Made by a program: the position numbers and the translations under genes. From NCBI GenBank assembly GCA_946894095.1, contig OX335646.2, positions 11,588,077-11,652,076 of the forward strand: DNA of 64,000 nt, read 5' to 3'. The stretch's first letter is position 1. Every line of letters begins with the position of its first letter. The notes under the pieces were generated by a model. It was not told the DNA's origin, searched no databases, and was given only the letters and a program-made list of their open reading frames with translations. The stretch comes from Incurvaria masculella. Its lineage: Eukaryota; Arthropoda; Insecta; Lepidoptera; Incurvariidae. This document shows positions 56,725 to 64,000 of the stretch, one piece after another.

Positions 56725-56985
56725 TGATCTTAAGGTTAAGCAACACTGGGCGCGGTGGGTTCTGGGTGGGTGACCGTTTGACTGTTGCGGCTGTCCGTGG
56801 TTCAGACTCCATGTAAATCTGTAGGTATCTATAGGTAATTCAAGTTCAGGTAGTAGATTTTCCATCTAGACTAATATAGCCGTGTAATATGATGGCGGTG
56901 TGTGTGGTGGTGTATTGGGAAAATATGACGGTAGGTGAGGTATTAGCTATCCATGTCAAGTTCTATAAAAAAATCGAATTACGTA
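56725..56985 (+). repeat. SINE with 5S rRNA-like head
   Basis: AAGGTTAAGCAACACTGGGC then GCGG and GGGTGGGTGACCGTTTGAC align with the 3' half of insect 5S rRNA (box A to box C of the internal promoter). The tail is more diverged than in the other copies but ends TTAGCTATCCATGTCAAG followed by A. In the 3' flank of the C19orf47 homolog. Confidence 0.78.
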
Positions 56986-58242
56986 GATCTAAAAGAAACA
57001 TGATGCACGACCATGTCCTAGTTGGCAATAATCATGCTATGGGGCTACTTTGATATATCCATATAAATACCACAAACCACCTTGTGCAAATTGTTTATTA
57101 TCCAAACATGCGAGCTGAATTGTGGTTTTATCTGGTGGATCTTAGTTCAAACTTACAGTAGCTCCTTGATTGTTCCTTGTTTTATGAGAATGGTGGTGTT
57201 TTTTATAAAATATTGATTGTGTTGGAGTTCTTAAATTAATTGCTAAAATCTATTATGTTCGAAACTAACTTGGATGTATACCCCAAAGCATCATAACAAT
57301 TTAGCATAAAAAATCATTTCGTTGAATCTCTGCCAGGGAAATTAATCCCAAAATAGCTTTTTATTTAATATGTGTATAATGTGTTTTTTTTTGTGTTTAA
57401 TAAGAGTGATTTCAATAATTTATTACCTACTGACTGCCAATACTCTATGAAATAAATACAATGCTATGTGATAAAATATGCTGGCTATGGAATTGGAAAA
57501 CTAATGTCTATTTTAAATGTATATATTAGAGTTTTGCTTTGCCTATGTGTACCAAATGAAAGGTACACAGGGGTAAACTTATAAGTGCTCTCTCTGTATA
57601 TGTCAGAGCCTTACAGATCTTCTTAAAGGTCAGACGGAATGTATAAACAAAAAAGAACATTAAAAAGGATCACCATAGCCAATGATATGGGTTTTCCAAA
57701 GAAAAATCATTGATTAAAACAGTCACCGATGATGATATTTTTAGTAGATAAGAGAAAGATGATAATTTGTATGTACTTAATGGATATGACATTACCGTTA
57801 TCTCATTAATTTGCATGTAGATGTCGCTGAAACTCATTGAGAGAGAGATATAAGCAATAAAACTTTACGTAAGTTGGTATTTTCTTACTTGAGCACGGTG
57901 GGCGGGTGTGTGTTTAACGCTGCACTGAATTTGCCCCAATAAGGTGCTGTGCATCTTTATAACTAAAGTGAGCAGTGCACCAGACCTGCTATCGTTAAAA
58001 TTATATCTTAAGAACATTAACAAAGATACAGTGCATGTAAAAACATTTACGTGTGTCATTGCAGAATTCCGATGCATCACAAACAGTATTTGGTCAAACG
58101 AGTCTATGCTATCTGATGCAGAGTAATTGGACTTTTTCTTTAAATTATTTTTTTTAACAAAAAAAAAACGCTTGAAATTGTATTGTCCTGAAGATGAGTC
58201 CCTGGCAGTTTGATTTCAGTGTTCCCTGTTCCCTATAATGAC
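56986..58242. other. Intergenic sequence, no gene seen
   Basis: AT-rich flank between two convergent genes. AATAAA sites occur (e.g. about 57450 and 57857) but cannot be assigned to a gene. Nothing else recognised. Confidence 0.45.
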
Positions 58243-58560
58243 TCATAAGCTGTGCAACTCGGACCAATTGTATTTGATGTCAAGTTCACTGTGGAGCCTA
58301 TAGTTTGTCACACACCACAGTACATTCACAACCATGAGTAGCATTTTTGACTGGTATCTCTGGAGAATTTTCAGGTTTGAGTTCGAGGTAGTGCCCCAGA
58401 GCTGAATTCCGTTTGACCAGATTGTTTTGAGGATGCTTTTGTAAAGTACGAGTTTGTTTTCAAGGGAGAGCTGTGATTGGCGACCTAATTGCCAGTATAG
58501 GTTCCTCAACTGTTGGCTTAGTGCTTTCCTTGCACCGACATTTCGAGAATTATTTTTTTG
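58243..58560 (-). pseudogene. Jockey reverse transcriptase, C-terminal fragment
   Basis: The minus-strand frame runs GARKALSQQ then LRNLYWQLGRQSQLSLENKL, VLYKSILKTIWSNGIQLWGT and TSNSNLKILQRYQSKML, a block typical of the Jockey clade. No catalytic motif; 5'-truncated. Confidence 0.82.
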
Positions 58561-58795
58561 TCGCCAATAAATTAAGATTTTTTTAGAATTGCAAATAACA
58601 AAAATGTTTATATTGATCTCATGGTCTTTATTTCATTAAATCAGTATAGTTTCCTCAACTGTTGACTTAGTGCTTTCCTTGCACCTGCATTACAAGAATT
58701 AATTTCTTGTCGCCAATAAATTGAGATTGTTTTTAGAATTGCAAATAACAAAAAAATATATATTTGATCTCGTGGTCTTTAATTCATTAAATAGA
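58500..58795. repeat. Tandem duplication, period about 149 bp
   Basis: CCTCAACTGTTGGCTTAGTG at about 58503 recurs as CCTCAACTGTTGACTTAGTG at about 58652, with the following GTCGCCAATAAATT and ATTGCAAATAACAAAAA also repeated. The unit starts inside the Jockey fragment, so the duplication followed that insertion. Confidence 0.8.
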
Positions 58796-59344
58796 TTTAT
58801 TTCTGCAGCAAGGTATTTGGAAATTGGTGCATTCAACTATAGTGGTTGATGAACAAAAGGTTTTCTTTGCCAGGCTTGGTTCTCAGTACCTTTAAATAAA
58901 TCTGAAGGTAGCAGGAGGGGGTAAAAGATTACTCTATGCTCCTCTGCAAATCAGTTTAAGGTTCGCTGACATTAGTTTAAGACATGTTGGCTAAAGGGGT
59001 GCCTCTTTCATTTCTATATTAAAATATTCAAAGTATAGTTGTTAAAAAAAAGAATTAAAAACAAAATCTTAATTGGACATAGGTACCAACATTTTAAAAC
59101 TAGATAATTATGTGAATATGAAAAAGAAGAGAGAAATGTGAAAAAGAGCTAGCATTCATTTCCTTCCGCAAAGTGGTAATTTGAGCTTATATCATTATAC
59201 TGTATGTTTTCGAGTATTAGTGACTTGTGCTTTACTTTCCACTCTGTAATTCACCTATTTTCGAACACCATGTACACATTTAAATTCAGTCATTAACAGT
59301 AAATTAAAATTATTTCAAACAACAATAACACATAATAGCAATCG

Positions 59345-62300
59345 TTATAATGCTGGCGGCACACCCAGGGTATTTCTAGAGTAGCTTGACTCTGCAGGAG
59401 TCGGCGGCGCCGCGAGCTGTACATTTGCAGATGATCTGTAATCAAGAATGGTTTATAATTTTACATTAACATTATTATGATTACTGTGAAAAGTAGAAAA
59501 GTGTTGATAGAATTGTAAAACTTTATCATGTTTGCACGGTTTGCCAAAATCTTGAGTGCAGGCATCATACTTCACACTAAGTACATGGTTTTAGTTACGC
59601 GTGACTGAAGTTGTAGGAACTTCAGCATCAAACTTCAAATCTGTATATGGTTATCATGTCATTTCTATTTTTGGGGTTTTCTTTTACTGGTGACAGATAT
59701 GCCGAATTTATGGACTTTTTATTGTTTCTGCATCTTTTGGTATTTCCAAATTGCATAATGTCATGGTTGATGAATGTATCCTTAGCACGGACATAATGCA
59801 GGGATGTAAATAGTATTGACAGTGGCCACCAAATATTGCCGACGAAGGTATGGAAAACCGCCATGACACCGAATTTCGGCAAAAACGAATTTGGACCGAA
59901 AATTTGTGATATTTGAAAACATAGTGAGAAGACTCAGCACTATGGTCGTGTTAGGCTTTCAAGCAATAGCTACTAGATGCGACTAGATGCCACAGTAATG
60001 GGCTTGCCACTTCTTACCTGTTCATAAAGTCATCTATGGGCGAAACGAAACCTGAGACCGAGTATCGGTGCTCAGGTCCTAGAGATGGCACTCGTGATGT
60101 TCTTTTTATGCTTGAGTACAAATAATTTTTCATAAGTAACAATTTAGAATTTTGGTACGCTGCTGGGGGTGGGAATTTTCATGCAGTCTCTGATAATGTG
60201 TCCTTAAATTGTATTAAGCTGCATAACGTGGAACAGGGTGAAAATGCACAAATTCACAGTCGACATTTCAAAAATAAGAACCCCCCCGTTCCTCTAGATA
60301 CTTTATCTATCGGGTCGGTAAACAATGGGATGAACTCCCTTCCAGGGTATTTCCCCCTATATTGCGACCTGACGTCCTTCAAACGTGTTCTGAACAAGCA
60401 CCTGGCCGGCCGGCATGGTTTTTGCAGCCCCCCTGAAAGTTCAAGAGGCCCATGGGCCTCGTCGGGCACCCTAATGGGTCAAACTCTATTGACGCCATAT
60501 TCCACGCTTAACATAAAAAAACATTGCTGAACGGTCAGCTCAGCATCTATCCTCTCGCATACCTATTATGCCTCATGTGGCTGCGGACGAGGTCGGAGTT
60601 GACGAGAGCGGCCATGAGGCTGAGCTCTCCGGCCAGCACGGTGGCGCACACGATGCTTGCGAGCCGTGCCGCGTGCTCCGCCGGCCGCGCGCCCGTCCCG
60701 CGCACGCCCAGCGCCTCCAGGCACGCGCTCTGCCCGGCCAGCACCGTGCCGCCGCCTGCACACATCACACATCTTGCCGCTCAGACTCGACAGAGCACCG
60801 AAAAAATTTAAAAACCTACATTGTACAGTTGAGGTGTTGAGTGGGAAGAATGAGAGAAAACTAAAGGTGAGAGTCAGAAAATTGCATTCCCCATACGAAC
60901 ATTATCATTTACTTCCAATTAAATCAGGCAATTCATATCGGTGTCTGCATGATTTTGTTGAAAAAATTATCCCAGGTCAAACCACAGAGAAAATGAAATT
61001 TTATGAAGATTGGTTAGCTTTCTTAATTTTTTTAAACATAAATGTACAGACACAGTTAATGATAACTAATGTTAGATAAACCATCAAATAAATTGGATGA
61101 TTTCTAATGATTTCCTAACTATGTTTGCACGAGGAAAATACCTTACGGGCCTTTCTAGTCGCACCGCCTACATGCGGAGAATTTGATTCCAGGCAGTAGG
61201 CCATGTTTTCTTCTCGACGAAAAGTAACATTTTGAGGTTGAGACTAAAACTAAAAAGATTGTATTGGACGGTTGTAAGTAGTATCCTTAGAGGAAGTTTC
61301 TGTTACCGTGGTTTTCGGCCGACTAAGATCAACAAGCCACGACCAGGATGGGGAAGCATTTTGTTAAGGTAAGGTTCGCAGGCACCAATCATTATTGTGG
61401 GCACGTACGAAAATATCTGTGTTCATAGGAGAAGCGAAAGATTTATAGTAATTCCGTCTGCATTTGTTTGTGGAGTGAACTGTCTGAGGAGCAAGTCTAG
61501 AGGCGGTTTGGACATTTAGAGTGAGCGGATTTTTTCCGGCCTTGGAGAACATCCCATGACCAGGTTGATGTAATACGTCGTCATATCACACCCAATAGTC
61601 AGCATGCATGAAAAGATGTATGTCCGTAGAGCAAGTGAACGAAGTATTGTGTGAAGTACCGTATGTCGTTTTATCACGTCTGCCTTATCCTCCGGCGAAG
61701 CTGGTATATTATGTATGCTGTTTGCGAGTAGATAATGAATCTGACCTATTGTTCCGACTTCCAAAGAAGGCATGGTGCATGTGATGTACAGGTCCTCTCC
61801 GTTATCTCCGCACACCTCCATGTTAGTGGAGCAGTTACTGCTGGTGACATTCTGCGCCGGGTCCTGTCCTGTCGCTATGAATATTGCTGTGACCATATTT
61901 GCCGCGTGTGCGTTGTTACCACCTGCCGAGTTACACATGCTTGACACATAATTGCTTAAAATGTATTCAAATAGCAGTCTCACTTGCAGGATTGAATCAA
62001 ATGTTCATCAAATGCAAATCAATATAATATCAGTACCCCTACAGTTAAATTTAAAATTTCCTAGTGAAATGCTATCAGATTTTGTACAGCACTTTCGTTA
62101 GCGCAAAAGCAACCATTTCTATCGCTAGTCTTCTAAGACCTTAATAAAAATGTTCACAACATTTCTTGAATGTTTTTAATGTAATTTTACATCCAATACA
62201 TTTTCTGTAATCGTAAACGTGAAATGTTATATGAAAAAAAAAGCTATCTCACTAAATTATTATTCTAAGAATATCAGAGTTTGTCTTGACATGTGAATGT

Positions 62301-62993
62301 AAATCTGAAGCAATTCACATTTTCAAGTGAATAACTACCTGCGAGTGGAACTGGAGGTGCTATAAATCCCAGCTCAATGGTACTATTTGACTGGTAATAT
62401 TTTTTTTTTATTCTACTTGCAAAATTTGAGGCAGACATACAACGAAGCAGATTACAATATATGATTCATACTGACCTATTGAGCCGGCCAAAGCAGAGCC
62501 TGTCAGATTCTTCATCTTGTTACATCGTGCAATGGTTTTAGCGTCCGATTTGAATATTGCTTTCAGCTTTTCTCCCGATATCGTCGTTTCACATACGACT
62601 CTTTTGCCTCTTCCTTTTATCCTGTAAATAATGGGAAATCGTCTTAAATTTAATTTGTTGTTCAGACTTCTTGAACCGAAACAACGAAGGGTGAGTGATT
62701 GGTGTTACCAGTTGATAGCGGCCGCTTTTTTGTCGGAGCAGTAGTTTCCAGACAAACTGATGACCTCCATGTCGGGGAAGTACTTCTTGATGAACAGCAG
62801 CGCCATCTCGGCGCCCTTGGACACCATGTTCATGCCCATGGCGTCTCCGGTGGTCGCCCGGAAGCGAACGTACAGTGACGGTCCGTCCACACCGATGTGG
62901 ATCTCCTGAAGTTTTGCAAAGCGACTCGTGCCGTCGAACGCCTCCTTGATCGTTTTGTAGTTGTCCGGGTTGTTGATCCACTGACGCGCCTCA
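59345..62993 (-). CDS. Hmgcr: HMG-CoA reductase, catalytic-domain C-terminus (gene continues off the right edge)
   Basis: Five coding exons on the minus strand: 62709-62993, 62476-62621, 61746-61922, 60563-60755, 59345-59435; phases 2, 2, 1, 1, 2 agree and 296 residues are encoded. The enzyme reduces HMG-CoA to mevalonate with NADPH at the ER membrane, the rate-limiting step of isoprenoid synthesis; insects make no sterols but use it for juvenile hormone, dolichol and ubiquinone. Visible signatures: [29 protein letters not shown] (catalytic Lys), [26 protein letters not shown] (catalytic Asp), [15 protein letters not shown] and SHMRHNR (catalytic His), then a lineage-specific tail ending GVPPAL. 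The membrane domain and first catalytic exons must lie beyond 64000; the intron before the first exon here has a strong pyrimidine tract. Gene is tail to tail with the C19orf47 homolog. Confidence 0.96.
60198..60530 (+). pseudogene. C-terminal fragment of a non-LTR ORF2 in HMGCR intron
   Basis: The frame includes [20 protein letters not shown] then VLNKHLAGR, the end block of CR1/L2-group proteins (W/NSLP ... SFK..L). It lies in the last HMGCR intron, antisense to the gene. Weak but recognisable. Confidence 0.5.
60866..61150. mobile_element. Decayed TTAA MITE, GGGCCCGTAA family
   Basis: ATTCCCCATACGAACATTAT, TCGGTGTCTGCATGATTTTG, CCACAGAGAAAATGAAATTT and CCTTACGGGCCTTT align with 31523-31897. 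The TTAA ends are lost. In an HMGCR intron. Confidence 0.58.
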
Positions 62994-63276
62994 CTGGTGA
63001 GCGAGAATGCAAAAGATAAAGAAATATTTTTAGGAGGCATGTTTAACTAATAAAAAGTCACAGAATTAGTATAAAAATAAAAAGACATATAGAAAAACTG
63101 AGCCTATAACAAATTAAGGAGATGTAAAAAGCCAGGTGACAACTGGCAAAGAAAAACAGGAGACCGCACAACTTGGCGAAGTCTGGGGGAGGCCTACAAC
63201 TAGCAGTGGACAGCAAAAGGCTGAAGAAGAAAAATAAATATTCCATGGTTTATGCAAAAATGTGTATTTTTTTTCT

Positions 63277-63573
63277 TTTTTAGGGTTCCGTACCCAAAGG
63301 GTGAAAACGGAACCCTATTACTAAGCCTCCGCTGTCCGTCCGTCCGTCCGTCCGTCTGTCCGTCTGTCACAGGGCTGTATCTCAGGAACTGTAATAGGTA
63401 GGCAGCTGAAATTTTCACAGAGTGTGTCTTTATTTTGCCGCTATAACAACAAATAGGTAAAATTAAAAAATAATAATAATTAAAGGGGGGCCCCATACAA
63501 AAAACCTGTTTTTTTGGTGTTCATGGTACGGAACCCTTCGTGTGCGAGTCCGACTCGCACTTGGCCGGTTTTT
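63277..63573 (-). repeat. Dispersed repeat, CCGGCCAAGTGCGAGT family (copy D)
   Basis: Inverse orientation: TTTTTAGGGTTCCGTACCCA at the left and GCACTTGGCCGGTTTTT at the right, with CCGTCCGTCCGTCCGTCTGT inside. Full-length copy, 297 bp. Confidence 0.85.
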
Positions 63574-63883
63574 ATGTAACTGGACATGAATGGCTAATAA
63601 CAAACTGACCGTCCGATATTAGCTTAACATACCTCGTGGGAACTAGGTGCCATGCCAGGAATTTCCTTACATTGCTCGGCTACATTGAACTGTATGGAAA
63701 ACTGTATGGATTTTTTATTGCTGCTTCGACCATCGTTCATTTAATGCGATGGTACCAACCCGGGTGGGATTAACCCTACCGCCTAGTAAGTAAGGAAGGG
63801 GGACCTACAGTTTTACGTGGAATCCGAACCACGGCCAGCCTCAACGGTTGAAAATGATCACCGGTCAGAGGTGCTTACCCAGC
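63574..63883 (-). repeat. SINE with 5S rRNA-like head
   Basis: On the minus strand the head is AAGCTGGGTAAGCACCTCTG then CCGGTGATCATTTTCAACCG, as in the copy at 50505, followed by the shared tail (GGTTGGTACCATCGCATT, ATTCCTGGCATGGCACCTAG, TTAGCCATTCATGTCC). Its A-rich end abuts repeat D, and its head abuts the MITE at 63884. Confidence 0.75.
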
Positions 63884-64000
63884 TTAAGGTGGCCCATCCG
63901 GCTCAACTCCCCATACAAACGGGGAAAGAAGATCACGCCCATATTTCTTGTCAGAGATCCCAAATTTTGCACAAAATAGCTTTTTTTGATCGAACTAGAT
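63884..64000 (+). mobile_element. TTAA MITE, GGTGGCCCA family, cut by the window end
   Basis: TTAAGGTGGCCCATCCGGCT and the next 100 bp follow the reference copy at 28910-29462 base by base with few changes. The rest lies outside the window. Confidence 0.85.

Noticed and set aside
56730..56800. 5S rRNA-like sequence that might be a 5S gene
   Set aside because: Only the 3' half of a 5S-like sequence is present and it runs into the SINE body; it is a SINE head.
60547..60840. Several open frames on both strands over the fourth HMGCR exon in the window
   Set aside because: Only the minus frame that reads [19 protein letters not shown] and ends at SHMRHNR matches HMG-CoA reductase. The others are GC-rich shadows.

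Overview
The window is nuclear DNA from an insect, most probably a moth or butterfly (Lepidoptera). It is AT-rich. Five conserved single-copy animal genes, split by GT-AG introns, sit in a dense background of degraded transposable elements: non-LTR retrotransposons, SINEs, TTAA-flanked MITEs, Helitrons, hAT-type and foldback elements, and one Penelope-like fragment. The Lepidoptera call is an inference from the style of the repeats, such as Helitron ends of the CTAGT type and the dispersed repeat starting CCGGCCAAGTGCGAGT. No single gene proves it.

Layout. 1-4163: intron or flank, then the last two coding exons of CCDC124 (+). 4164-26981: a transposon graveyard holding a TTAA MITE split by an RTE-type retrotransposon, a 1.9-kb foldback element built of about 100-bp units (6711-8584), an almost complete L2/CR1-group retrotransposon (9055-12238), several MITEs, a Penelope-like remnant, and a deleted I-type retrotransposon with RNase H (20290-24890). 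26982-37424: complete DPH2 (+, six exons, 461 aa) with introns full of repeats. 37511-38770: PHPT1/janus-type phosphohistidine phosphatase (-, two coding exons, 119 aa), tail to tail with DPH2. 38771-46012: MITEs, two Helitron/hAT-like structures and the first 27 codons of a THAP zinc-finger gene. 46013-56502: a complete SAM-domain gene homologous to human C19orf47 (+, six exons, 389 aa). 59345-62993: the last five exons of HMG-CoA reductase (-), whose 5' part lies beyond the right edge.

The five host genes do not form a pathway. DPH2 (diphthamide on eEF2) and CCDC124 (ribosome binding in its family) both relate to translation; HMG-CoA reductase feeds the mevalonate pathway, which in insects supplies juvenile hormone and other isoprenoids. 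For all three genes complete in the window, exon phases join without a break and total coding length is a multiple of three, so these models are firm although no transcripts were seen.

The most unusual structures are: the foldback element with mirrored 100-bp arrays and a relative carrying an 8-bp target duplication; two SINE types with different pol III heads (tRNA-like or 5S rRNA-like) on the same tail; a THAP exon that ends exactly where a splice donor seems to have lost its first G; and an unexplained minus-strand coding exon inside the C19orf47 homolog. No CRISPR, operon, rRNA gene or genuine tRNA gene was found.
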